Part shown: piece after piece, positions 35,891 to 46,792 of the stretch
How the letters are laid out: each line of letters starts with the position of its first letter
Numbering within the stretch: position 1 is the stretch's first letter
Assembly (NCBI GenBank): GCA_013396915.1
Contig: VWZL01001327.1
Coordinates: 892-64,891, forward strand
Reading direction: 5' to 3'
DNA length: 64,000 nt
Origin: Stercorarius parasiticus
Lineage: Eukaryota; Chordata; Aves; Charadriiformes; Stercorariidae
The notes under the pieces: model-generated
Told to the model about the DNA's origin: nothing
What the model saw: the letters and a program-made list of their open reading frames with translations, nothing else
The model's database searches: none
Program-made: the position numbers and the translations under genes

Positions 35891-37370
35891 TTGAGGAGTA
35901 CTGGGGCTTGGGGAGGACTGCTGGAAGGGTGTGTTGGATGTGCGGGTGGGTTGTGTCTCTGCCAGGACTGGAATATCTGGGAAGACCCCACCCCACTGCA
36001 AAACAAGCATGGCATGTCGTGCTTTCCAAAAACCCTTAGGCAACAGGGCGATTTTGCACAACTTTAGGGCGTATGTAGGTCACTGTTCAAAATGATGTAC
36101 GGTAACCTTGATGAATGCGTTGGTTCGCACATGAGTCACGCTGCTCGTTCGCAGCTGTGGGTGCTGTCTGGTAATAACAGCACCTATGTGCGTGACACCC
36201 GAGTTTTTTGGATATTCTGTTGCCATGGCTCTGGAGTTGCTTATTATAGCTGCTACCGATAGAGCAGGTAATGGGCTTTTCACTGTTAACAACTCTATGT
36301 GTTTACTTATTGCCAAGGGCTGGAGGCAACAGACTACCAGCAGAAAGGAGAGCGAGAATTATCAAAGCGTGACCCGTGGCTGGTTGTTTTTTTCTGCCGA
36401 GTGCTTGTTGGGTATCTGTGCTGAATAGAGCTAACACCTTTTGTATGCGAGGCTTCCTTCTAAAAGCGGGTGCTCAAATCCTTGCCCTTCAGCACTTTTT
36501 CTCTCTCGGCTGTTCAAACTGCAGACCCGCCTGCAGCATCCCAGAATTTGCATGCAAAAACACAATAATTAAACCCAAACTGATCTTGCCACCCTTTGGT
36601 AGCTAGTTGGCTTGCCTAACACGCTGCCTTCCCTGCTCCTAATGCATTTATTCAGCAGAGGTGAGGAATAGATCAAGACAACTAACAAATACATTAAATA
36701 ACTGAGCGTGCCTGCCAGCGACGACAGCAAGGAGTTGTAAACCAGTCAATGCTTCTGGTCTCCAGCGGGAAATGTAAGAACCAAGCGGAAGTTGAAAGAC
36801 CTCGGTTTCGCCCTCCTGGTGGGACCGTCCCACTTCTGCAATGCTTTAAGTGGACTTTATTGCCCTCCCAGAAAGCTGGGAGGATATCTTTCGCAGGCTG
36901 CGTTTTTGTCGGTTGTTAACTAAACTGCGTGAGAGTTACGGAGTTGGCTGCGGGAGGGGAAAGCTGCGCTTAGAACAATTTCTGCTTTTAGTGCTAATGT
37001 ATTTGTTTTAAATCCGGTTTTAAATCTTCTCTGGAGAATTCCAGCAAGTTCTGCGCGTATTTATGCAGAACTCTGATCACACTTGAAATGGTTATAGTAC
37101 TAACTCCCAACAAATTAATTAAGTGCATCTCTGAATTTCTGGTAGAGTTCTAACAGCCTTTTTATTGTTCTTTCTAAGATTCAGATTAAAATCATCTTTA
37201 ATGTAGAGAATCTATTGTAAACAACAATAAACTCCCACAGGGTTAGGGCAGGGGAATAAAAAGGATTAAATCACCTTCTCTGTGCTTCTCAGAATCCGCT
37301 TCAGACCTGCCAGGCATGTGGAAAAGCTGCTGTGGTGAATTCAATTTGGAATTAGGGTCAAATATTCTGA
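35891..37370. other. Unique stretch, right half AT-rich
   Basis: No gene or repeat. The part from about 36600 to 37230 is AT-rich with TTAATTAAG-type homeodomain cores. A 12-bp palindrome TTTGCATGCAAA lies at 36547-36558. A regulatory role is possible, but there is no direct evidence. Confidence 0.45.
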
Positions 37371-37736
37371 AGATGTTCCTCCTCTTCCACCTGGGGAGGA
37401 ACAACCCCACGCACCAGGACGTGCTGGGGGCAACCAGCTGGAAAGCAGCTTTGAAGGAAAGGTCCTGGTGGACACCAAGTTGACCACAAGTCACCAATAT
37501 GCCCTTGCTGCAAAGAGCAACAGTGTCCTGAGTGTTGCCAACAGGTTGAGGTGGTCCTTCCCCTTGACCCAACACTAGTAAGGCCACTGCTGATGTTCCG
37601 GAGTCTCCATCCTTGGAGACATCGAAAAGCATTTGGACACGGTCCCGGGCAACTGGCTCTGGGTGGCCCTTCTTGAGCAAGGGGGGTTGGACCAGATGAC
37701 CTCCAGAGGTCCCATCCAACCTTGAGTGTTCTGTGC
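37371..37736 (+). mobile_element. CR1 LINE fragment with internal deletion
   Basis: Sense CR1. The left part (about 37371-37597) is from the reverse-transcriptase C-terminal region (CACCTGGGGAGGAACAACCC, GTGGACACCAAGTTGACCAC). The right part (about 37600-37736) is the 3' end (TCCATCCTTGGAGACATCG, TTGGACCAGATGACCTCCAG, CCAACCTTGAGTGTTCTGTG). The several hundred bases normally between them are absent, so this copy carries a natural deletion or was joined. Old subfamily, like the piece at 28630. Confidence 0.92.
37375..37590 (+). pseudogene. CR1 ORF2 C-terminal fragment, frameshifted
   Basis: Plus-strand translation shows HLGRNNPTHQD in one frame. After a frameshift, VLVDTKLTTSHQYALAA appears in another frame. 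Both belong to the CR1 reverse-transcriptase C-terminal region. At least one indel and a truncated 5' end make it non-functional. Confidence 0.8.
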
Positions 37737-39539
37737 CAGCTTTGAGGCAAGCGGCTGGATACCATTCAAAGGCTGGGATGAGAAATGCCACGGTTGTTAC
37801 GTACTGGGACACATCTTTGAGTCCCAACATTGCCTCGTTCCTACTGATACTTCTGGAGTTTGGCATTTTTGTCTCGGGAAATAGTACCCATCCCATTTCA
37901 GCTTAAACACAGGCTTTTAATCAATACTGCAAAAAAAGCCCTGAGAAATATCTACTGCTGGCTTTTAATTCTAAATAAATATTGTCCTCAGGAGCACATT
38001 TAAAGAAGGAATGATTCTTACAAGGCACAGCAGACATGCTGATATAATTTTCTGGTCTTCAGTGCCTGTTTGTCACACCATATTCCTGTGTAGATTTAAA
38101 AAAAAAAAAAAAAAGAACTAAAGCTAGCATTTTAACTAGCGTATAAAATGCAAGACTTATTAATAGCAGGTTGTGCAGAAGCTGTTGGCAGCCTGTTCCG
38201 GGTGACAATCTTTGCAGACCTCACCTTGAACGTCTCCTTGAAGGTCTATCCACCTCCCCAGCCCTCCTCTAGATATAGGGGGGCTCCGAGGGGGACACGT
38301 TGCTTTTTTGGGGGGTTACCACAGCACACAGATGTTTTGAAGGAGGCTTTTTGGTGTTCTCAATGCTGCATGTCAGGCAGTCTGCTGCAGTTGGCAGTTC
38401 AAAGACCCAGCCTCTCCAAAATAATTCCTCTAAGCTGTTGAACGCGCTGGGGATTTGGGAGTCCAGGGTTTGCTTTCTGCTCCTGCTCCCAAGCTGTAAA
38501 ATAAGGTTAACAATGCATCTGTCAGCCTCACAGGGTAATTTTGTGGACTTTTTTTTTTGTCCAAACAGTGTGTTTTGCATAACCTAATCCGGTGGTATTC
38601 ATTTTTTCTAGATGTTGCACTGTGCCACTTTTCGTTTCTCCTGAGGAAACATTGTGATGTGCTTAGCAAAACTCTGACGAGAACCAGTGCAAGGTGATAT
38701 CAACAGAGTAAAATCCTTATCATCAATGGAAATAACACCTAAATAAGAGCTCGGCATCGTGCATCCTCCAAATTGCATCTTTACGAGGTGCTTCGCCGGG
38801 TGTTTATAGGACAATATCCACCGCCCAGTTGTCTCCATCTGCTACGTACAGGAGAGAAGGTCCATGCAAGTGTGACGCCATCTCCCAGCAGAGCTTGGGG
38901 GTGCGGATTCCCAATGCCTTTTCTCCTGCAGGTTGCAAGCAGAAAGTGTGGTAGAAAGGCATTTTGTTTGAACGGAGTTATATAAAACCATGACAATTCG
39001 CACAAGGATATTTCATCTCGTGCATCTTCGTTGGCGGTGGCGGGTGCGACGGAAAGGGGGTGAGGGTAGTGCTCAGTTTTTCCCTTGGGAAGAGCAGCCT
39101 CTTCTTGCTGTCTTGCTGCTCCAGCTGCTGAAAACAAATCAGTGTGCTGGCCTATGGCACCGCTAAGTATGTGTCAATCAGGTAATGAAAAGCTCCAATC
39201 TCACTTAATTTGCTTCGAAGCTGCAAGACTGTCTCTTGGACCTGCTGGGCAGCATCTCATACTGGCTCTCATCGATTTATTTTTTCTTCTTTTTTTTTTT
39301 TGTTTTGTTTTTCCCCTCGGCAGTGTTAGCTTTCATCTTGAAATCGGCCAGGAATAGGTAAACTGCAGCTAGAAGTGGAATCAATCCGTGCTTTTGTGAG
39401 CATTTCAAGGCAGACGGGAAAGCAGCTGCAGGAAAAAAAAATCCCCTTCTCATTCATTGTCTGGTCCCATGTTTCCTCAAGGTGCTTGAGGACCTTGGAT
39501 GAATTCATGCAAAGAAGGGCTGGGGCCTCTAGCAAGTAC

Positions 39540-39613
39540 CTTCTCTTATTTAGTATTCTTATCTTATTCTCTTATTGTTATCTTCTCTTATTCTTATCTT
39601 AGTCTCTTATTCA
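39540..39613. repeat. Imperfect CTTATTCTTAT tandem repeat
   Basis: Irregular alternation of CTTATT, CTTATC and CTCTTATT words over about 75 bp, all pyrimidine/A. It lies directly 5' of the duplicated 95-bp element. Confidence 0.85.
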
Positions 39614-39615
39614 GG

Positions 39616-39710
39616 TCCTCAGTGCAGATGGACATCAAGTTGATGGACCCACCTGGGGTCAGAGTAGCCTGAAATAAACCGTGTAGCTTGGGTATCTCTT
39701 GCTCTACAGA
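39616..39710 (+). repeat. 95-bp dispersed repeat, copy A
   Basis: Runs from TCCTCAGTGCAGATGGACAT to TGCTCTACAGA. It aligns without gaps to 42392-42486 at 84 of 95 positions. Flanking sequences of the two copies do not match. An open frame at the start ends in TGA, which overlaps AATAAACC, a poly(A)-signal-like sequence. The identity of the family is unknown to me. An LTR fragment or the tail of a duplicated transcript is possible. Strand is given by the AATAAA only. Confidence 0.75.
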
Positions 39711-41403
39711 CTTTTTTTTGTTGTTGATTTTTAAAGTAACTACAAGATGTGTGTTAAAACAAGGATTTTCAGTGTAACCTGTTTAAAGAAAATCAGCATT
39801 ACTCTGCAGTGCATCTCCACGTTGATCAAGCCTCGGGTATTACCCCAAATGTTCAGCTCGTGTTTAGTCGCCTTGAAGATGGACTGCTTATTGCAACGGT
39901 ATTTCAGGCTGTCCTATAAATGCTGCCTGTTTATAACCTGCTTCTTGTTGGACCCTGACCTTGTCGCCCAGACCCAGGGACTTTTCTATGCCCAAGGAGG
40001 GAGCTGCAAAGGTTTGCAAGACGTTGGCTGTGTTTGCAGCTCCCTTGCCTAATATGAGTCAATATTATCCTCAAGAGCAGCTCCAGTATTTACGGCTGGT
40101 AGATCTCTGTAGCTTGAGGCTTGCTCCAGCGCAAGCTTTATCTCTGCTTCAGATTTTGCTGTCTGCAGACACAACAGCATGAGGAAGGTGCAGAAGGTTT
40201 TCTTCCGAAACACCATTGAGGAGCTCTGGCTGGCCCTAGATCTAAGTTGTGTTTTGGGTGGCATGCCCTGAAGTGGATGTGCACGCGTAGCTTCGCTTCT
40301 TCCTTCAAGGAAGGCACAGACATTTGAATTTTAAGCCTTTTTCCGTGCTTTAGGTAGAGCTGTAATTGAATTCTGGGTGTAAAACTCCTCTTTGGAAAGC
40401 CCACAGCGCCAATGATGCCAGGCTGGGCAGGGTGCTGCGAGCAGACAAAGAAATCTCGTGCTCAGTCGATCACCTCTGGGATGCAAGACAAAAGCATCTC
40501 TGAAAAGCAAAAAAAAAAAGCAGATACAGATTTGATGAGTTTCTTTTTCCCATCCTCTGTGGACACATCTGAGTTTGGCTGAGGTCAGGAGGGTCCACCA
40601 GCCTTCAGAAAAGATGCCAAGAGCCATTCCCTGCTCCGACATAGATTTGGGATGGATTCTGCTCCCTGGATTCAGATCTGTGAGCAGCTGTGCTATGGGG
40701 CACTGATTTTTTCACTGATTTTTTTGGCTTTGTCAAACAGTTTCTTCCAAACTGACAAGCAGAATGAAATATTCTGGAAAGCAGAATAAAACCACACCCT
40801 GTGGGGGTGTGAAGCTCTGCCGTCTGCTGAAACGTCATCTTGGTGACCTGGTGGCCGGTTCTCCCCTTGAACTTGGATGCTTTGAGACATGAGGTGCTGT
40901 TTACCAGCTCCGCCGCAGAGCTTTTTCTCCACCTTCCCACTGCAGTGCTGCCTCTGCCAGATCGCAGGCAGCGTTGAGGCTCCTCTCCCCCAGGAGAGCG
41001 AGAGGTGGAGGCTGGCTTCGTGTTTGTTCTTGGCACGCAAGCTTCTCTCAGCAAACGCTCGGCTCTCGTGCTCTCAGGGGGTACGCGCTGCTAACCTCAA
41101 ACTCATTCAAATGCGCCTGACGCCTTCCCATCCTGGCTCCTTTCTGTTTGATCTTGGAGCAATTAATTTCGTCCTTCAGCGTCTCATCCTCCCAACTGAA
41201 CTTCTTCCAAGTGGGCTAATTATATGCCCTCTCGTTACAGTTCTGGTGGCGTCCTGGGGAGCATTAGTTCCGTCCCCATTGCCGCCATGTCATAGAATCA
41301 TAGAATCTTCATGGTTGGAAAGGACCTTTGAGACCATACACACACACCAACAAAAACCCCTACAATCTCTGTCACTAGAGCATGCCCTGAAGTGCCAAAT
41401 CTA

Positions 41404-41520
41404 NNNNNNNNNNNNNNNNNNNNNNNNNNNNNNNNNNNNNNNNNNNNNNNNNNNNNNNNNNNNNNNNNNNNNNNNNNNNNNNNNNNNNNNNNNNNNNNNN
41501 NNNNNNNNNNNNNNNNNNNN
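41404..41520. other. Assembly gap (117 N)
   Basis: A run of N inside a CR1 copy. The two flanks are from positions of the element that should be about 400-450 bp apart, so the gap length of 117 is probably too small or nominal. Confidence 0.95.
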
Positions 41521-41747
41521 TCCCTACTCCTGCTGGCCACGCTATTCCTGATACAAGCCAGAATGCTGTTGGCCTTCTTGGCCACCTGGGCACACTGCTG
41601 GCTCGTGTTAAGCTGGTTCTCCACCAGCACCCCCAGGTAGTTTTCTGCCGGGCAGCTTTCTAGCCACTCTTCCCCAAGCCTGTAGCGTTGCTTGGGGTTG
41701 TTGTGACCGAAATCCAGGACCTGGCACTTGGCCTTATTAAACCTCAT
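41521..41747 (-). pseudogene. CR1 ORF2 C-terminal fragment
   Basis: The minus strand is open for about 75 codons. The landmarks [34 protein letters not shown] and [11 protein letters not shown] are characteristic of the CR1 reverse-transcriptase C-terminal region. It is cut by the N gap on its 3' side. Beyond 41747 the reading becomes the non-ATG upstream ORF2 region, which breaks down. Non-functional. Confidence 0.86.
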
Positions 41748-42058
41748 CCAATTGGCCCTGGCTCATCGATCCAGCCTGTCCAGGTCCCTCTGTAGAGCCT
41801 TCCTACCCTCAAGCAGATCAACACTCCCACCTAGTTTGGTGTCATCTGCGAACTTACTGAGGGTGCAACTGAGGGTGTCCCACGACTAAGTTGTTTTAAG
41901 CTACCCACCAGTTGCCCCCTGTTTCCACCAGCCAGGAGGGCTGTGAAGATGTGGCCGCTAATGCGGCACCCTAATATCAGACCTTCAGGATGGAGGTCAC
42001 AAAGCCACAGGACCTGCAAGGTGCCCCTCAAGGAGGGGGCAACAGGTAGGCAAGGGAG

Positions 42059-42143
42059 AGGACCCACCGTCTTTGGGCAAGGACACACCGGTTTTTGGGT
42101 GAGGACCCACCGTCTTTGAGCAAGGACCCACTGTTTTCGGGCA
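42059..42143. repeat. 21-bp minisatellite, 4 units
   Basis: Four units beginning aggacccaccgtctttggg lie at 42059, 42080, 42102 and 42123 (lengths 21, 22, 21, 21). Because the unit is close to seven codons, overlapping open frames on both strands show a weak seven-residue periodicity (for example QWVLAQR, RWVLTQK on the minus strand). This reflects the repeat and not a protein. Confidence 0.9.
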
Positions 42144-42391
42144 GGAAACTTCTTGCTGCCATAAATTTCAAGCAGCAGCCACGTTGCTATGGTCATGAGT
42201 TTGATAGATGTAGCAGCGATGCCTTTGCCGTGCCGAGAGCTGCTTCTACAACAACAGACCCATCGCCTGGTCCTTCTGGTCCTGTTTTAAGAGTGAATAG
42301 GGAAAGACTGAGAAATCAGGGGTGTCTGGGTTTGTGTCCTTTCCTAGCGCAGGAGAGAGGGTCCTTCAAGATGAGACTACACCAGATGTGC

Positions 42392-42486
42392 TCCTCAGTG
42401 CTGATGGACATCAAGTTCATGGACCCAACTGGGGTCAGAGCAGCGTGAAATAAACCATGTAGGACGGGTAGTTCTTGCTCTACAGA
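42392..42486 (+). repeat. 95-bp dispersed repeat, copy B
   Basis: Runs from TCCTCAGTGCTGATGGACAT to TGCTCTACAGA, 84/95 identical and gap-free to 39616-39710. The short open frame (SSVLMDIKFMDPTGVRAA, TGA) stops at the same position as in copy A (SSVQMDIKLMDPPGVRVA, TGA). The TGA runs into AATAAACC. Five differences in the open part are mostly amino-acid-changing, so coding constraint is not evident. Confidence 0.75.
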
Positions 42487-43562
42487 ATCGCTCCTATTGA
42501 CTTTCATCCTTTGCTGGCGTAGACGTATCATCACATGGGCTCAGAAGGGGAAATTTCTTAGTTTGACCCTGAAATCGAGTCTGGCTGACAGTGCGCGAGA
42601 AGCCGACTGAATTAGCAGCCTCTGCACAGCCACAATTAGAAGCACTTACAAAAAATACCACATTGCCACGGGGCAGAGAGGTTGCCTCCTAGTAACTTAG
42701 AGCAGTGAACCCAACGGGCCTTTGAGCATTATAGAATTATTTTGGTGTATTCAGTCTTTTGGGGCTATTAGTCTTGTTGGACTATTTTAGTTTGCAAGAT
42801 GCATTCGAGTAGGTGTTTTGCTGTTTCCTCTTTTGATTAGATTAATGAGATGCCGCATATGCGGCTCTTGTACAATAAACCCCCTGCTAGCTGCTGTTTC
42901 ATCTGCAAATTGTTGGCGAAGGAAAAAAAATTGTCTGTGGGCTCTGTTAATATGGAAAAAGCATTTTTTTTCGCCCTCTTTTAGTGGCCTGTAGGTTGTA
43001 TCTGATGATAGTGGAGCAGTACCCAAATTACAAAGTTTTTTGGGCTTTGCCAAAGGATGATTTTAATTGGAAGAGGGAAGTATCTTGCCTTCCTTGTAAA
43101 TCCTATTGCCTTCGGCTAAATTGCACAGTGAGTTAATAGAAAGTGTCTATAGACATTTGTAAGTAATTAAGCAATAACGTATGACCGTATTTCCCATTCC
43201 TGGTGTGCACTAAGGTAGAGATAGTATTTGAAGTAGTGCTGATTTTGCCTGAAAGCAGCTTTTTCTGGACTGGCTTTCTCCTTTCTCCTTTTCATGCACT
43301 GGAGAAAGGGCAGTGGATGAGTTAAAAAATCTCAGAAACCTGAATAAAAAGCGCAGCTCTTGTCTGTGATGGGCAGGAGCGGATGAGAAGAGGGAAATGG
43401 TTTTACCGCCTGAGCCCTGAACGCTGCATTTGGCACATAAGTGACGTTTTTAGAAGGATACTGAAAAAATTGGAAGCGGTGCAAGGAAGAAACACCAACA
43501 TGACATGGTAGCTTACAGAAACGGCTGGAGAGATGGACGAAAACGCCATCTGTTTAATCAAC

Positions 43563-43587
43563 AAAAAAAAAAAAAAAGAAAAAAAAA
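43563..43587. repeat. Poly-A tract
   Basis: Fifteen A, one G and nine A. No retrocopy recognised next to it. Confidence 0.85.
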
Positions 43588-46553
43588 CAGAATGGCTTGA
43601 AGTTGAGGGGGAAAATATTGTGTAAAAAGCCCTCTGACCCGCTGGAGGAAAACACAGCAGGATCTGACAATTTGGAAGATAAAGCAAGACAAACTTGAAA
43701 GGGGAAAAAAGGTGTTTTTTAATGGAGCTGGGGCTGCCCAAAGGGACAAGCAACTCATTTTGAAAAGCTCAGGAGCTCGAGAGATCAAATAAAGCGTCTT
43801 CTAGAAGACATCCAAGTGCATGCTTTTGGGCACAGTGCTGAGAAAATGAAAAATTCATTGGATTAATTAATCCAACAGCTGCAGTGCTGTCAGTGGTCAA
43901 AACTCTGTGAGAGTTTGGACATAAGGTTGTCTTTTGTGTGGTCTTGTATTGGTGCCAGATGTGGTTGGATGAGTATTAGGTGTCCAAACCCAACGTTGGA
44001 CCCGATGCCCCATTACTACAGACGTGGGAGCTGAAGCACCGAGTCTCTCCGAGCCACTTGGTCACCTCCCCTTCCTCCCAAATCTCACTTTCCCAGCACG
44101 AAAGGTCATGGTTTGGCTTCTGAGGTGACATTTTATTGGCTTTTCTTAGCACAGCAGCTTCTGTGACCCAACGCTTGGTGTAGGACAGTGACACAGTGCC
44201 AGCCCACGCGCGTAGGGTTGAGTTGGTGCCTCCATTAAAAACTGTCTCCGAGCTCCACAACTGTTCCTTGGGTGGTTTTTGATGTCTCGTGTGCTATGCC
44301 TACCTCTTACTTAGGTGCTAGCCTAATGCAAGTAGAAACTCTTGATAAACAAAAGACCTGTGGATGCCTGTTTGAAGAGCTAGAAATTCCCCCTTTTCTG
44401 TATTCAACTAGTGATTTTTTTCTTATTCTTATGTTTTCAATCAGTTTTGCAGTGAGCTGGAGGGAGCATCTGTGGGCCTGTGCTATTGCGTTGCCCAGAT
44501 TTGATGTGATTGCTTTTCAGGCAGGATACTTTGACAATATTATTTTTTTCTCCTTTGGAGTCAGAGGGAGGAAAAATTGTGTGTGTGTGTTGAGCCCTCG
44601 ACACTTAGTCGCTGAAGTGTTTGTGCTGTTTACACAGTGGCTAGCTGCAGATATTTTTCAAAGTTAAGGGCTAATTAATTCTAGCTCTTGAATATAAGAG
44701 TAAACACAAAGGGAGCACATATTTAATGCATTATTCCACAGCTGTAATTAAATTAAATGAAAGCAATTTTCCATCAGCTCAGGTTACAGAAAAAGGGAAA
44801 AAATTCTTGGCTGGATTGCTGCAGCAATTATTGTAAGAAATTAAAACCCTTTCAGCGAAATAATGAAATGTTATTTTGTACCGGAGAAAAAAATTCCAGG
44901 ATTTCGTTCTGAAAGCTGACAGGTTACTACGGATTCGAGGGCTGGCCTTGCAGGAGAAACAGGAGCTATAATTGCAGTTTCGCTTGCATTTAACGGAGCA
45001 CCTGGGCAATTAACAGCTGCTGTACGCAAGTGTGCAAGGGTGCCTGTGCTCTCCTCCTTGTTTCCGTAGCCTGGAAGGGACTCTCGATGCTCAAAGCTGT
45101 GCTAAGGGCTGATGATGACCTAGGAGATATTGTGGGCACCTTCAGGGGGAGGTCTCTTGCTTAAAAACTGTGGACTTTGGGTTCCCTTGAGCCGTTAGTG
45201 CCTCAGGGTGGCTTCGGAAAGGATTGGACACTTGCAGGCATGGCGCAAAAGGAGGACAGAAAGGACTTTTTCGTGAATCTTTTGTTATTGCCTTAAAAGA
45301 GCTGTGCTGTAGGAGACACCTCTTTTGGGGTAAGAGGTGGGACAGGGTCCTGGGCAGAGACTTTGGTTGACGTTTCTTATTGCCATCCCTTCTGTATACT
45401 GGGACATCTCTGGGTCCAGCAAGGAGCTGGAGACCTCACGCATGGCTTTCAGCTCAGCCAAGAGGAGAGAGATGAAGATGGAGAGATCCTTGTCTCATGC
45501 TATGGTAGCGACCTGGAGCAATGAGACCTCTTGTAGGTGCTTCGGGACTCACTTGTTGGCCACGCGGAGTTGCCTCCACAGTGAGGGAGGGGTTTGGGGG
45601 CAAGGAGAACAGGAATCTTATCTTCAGGCTTGCTTATATGGACTTCATAGGTTGAATAAGACTCTCTTATGGATGAGACAGATAGTTTTGGTTGCAGCGT
45701 ACCTTTTGGAGGCACATGGTTTTAAAAAGTCAATTCCATGCTGTAGGCTGACATCACATATCTCCATCATTACTAAAACCCAACCTGGCTGGGCTGAGCA
45801 GAGTCCCAAGCTAGCAAGTGGCAACGGCAACGTGGGCTAGTTAATAATTAAATATTAATAAAGCCGGTCAGTGTGCAGCCACTTGTAAACTGAATACTAA
45901 TTTTCGGCAAGCATGTGGAGCTCATTTCTTGCCACATTTGCCCGGCAATTCTGAATTAAGTGAGTTTTTAGGTCTCAGGCTGTTTGCTGTGATGGTGGTG
46001 TTAGTAGGGTGGGGTTGTACAATATACCTGTCAGAGCAACGATATCTTAAAATTTCATCCCCCCCCCACTAAATATGCGAAGGGGACACAGGTGCAGGCA
46101 GACTTCAGACACAGAAATATCCAAGTCAATCATCCCTCTTAGCAAGATATTTAGGGGAAAAATCAGACTGCGGTTTGTTGCTATAAGCAAATTTTCCATC
46201 ATGGCAACTAATTTGCCGTTCCCGCGTATAAGGAGCGAATTAAATCCTAAATTGAAAACTTAAATGGAGGCATTGCCCTGTGAATTTTCCATTCCCTAAG
46301 TGAGCTGGCTCATTTCTGCTCTATTTGTGTTCTTTTTATCAGGGTGCATGTGAGTAATAATTCATCCTTCTTCGTTAGCTGAGCCTGGATACCTTGCCCT
46401 CCTCGTTGGCGTACAGGCCGCTCTGTGGCAGGCTGAGAAATGCAGCTTGTGTGGAGTTGGGAGATGCTCTTAATTTGGCTGGGCTGGGTGGGAAATGGTC
46501 CCATGGGAGCTTGGTGGCTCTGTGCTTCCTCACATACTTAATGGTAAACCACG

Positions 46554-46792
46554 TAGAATCATAGAATGGTTTGGGCTGGAAGGGACCTTGAAGATCATCT
46601 CGTTCCGACCCCCCTGCCCTGGGAAACCTAGTCCCTGTCTAGTGGGACACCTCCCACCAGCTCAGGTTGCTCCAAGCCCCATCCAACCTGGCCTTGAACA
46701 TCTCCAGGGATGGGGCAGCCACAGCTTCTCTGGGCAACCTGGGCCAGGGGCTCATCATCCTCGCAGTCAAGAATTTCTTCCTAATATCTAAC
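46554..46792 (-). mobile_element. CR1 LINE 3' end with an 18-bp insertion
   Basis: Antisense CR1 beginning TAGAATCATAGAATGG. Between CCCTGCCCTGGG and GGACACCTCCCACCAG it carries extra AAACCTAGTCCCTGTCTAGT-like sequence not present in sister copies. The rest (GATGGGGCAGCCACAGCTTC, AAGAATTTCTTCCTAATATC) is standard. 5'-truncated. Confidence 0.95.

Larger units (their letters stand above)
37737..41289. other. Unique stretch with a duplicated 95-bp element and CTTATT repeats
   Basis: No gene recognised. It holds an A-run (38098-38114), a T-run (39286-39302), the TTATCTTATTCTC-like array (39540-39613) and copy A of a 95-bp repeat (39616-39710). An open plus frame of about 130 codons at 40889-41288 has no recognisable domain. 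The text around 41100-41230 is TAATT-containing and could be regulatory. Confidence 0.45.
41290..41868 (-). mobile_element. CR1 LINE fragment interrupted by an assembly gap
   Basis: Antisense CR1. The 3' end (TCATAGAATCATAGAATC ... GCCCTGAAGTGCCAAATCTA) is left of the N run. The reverse-transcriptase tail (CTGCTGGCCACGCTATTCCT, GTTGTGACCGAAATCCAGG, GTTTGGTGTCATCTGCGAAC) is right of it. The element clearly continues across the gap. A CR1 of this subfamily would normally need several hundred bases there. Confidence 0.94.
41869..46553. other. Unique stretch with minisatellite and copy B of the 95-bp repeat
   Basis: No gene recognised. It includes the 21-bp minisatellite (42059-42143), copy B of the dispersed repeat (42392-42486) and an A-run (43563-43587). 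AT-rich pockets with TTAATTA-type motifs lie at about 44640-44790 and 45840-46270. A 167-codon plus frame at 45337-45840 has no recognisable domain. Confidence 0.45.

Noticed and set aside
36547..36558. 12-bp palindrome TTTGCATGCAAA
   Set aside because: Around fifteen perfect 12-bp palindromes are expected by chance in 64 kb.
40889..41403. Long open + frame running into the N gap
   Set aside because: The last part is antisense CR1 plus N. The remaining 130 or so codons show no domain, and that length is expected by chance in a window of this size.
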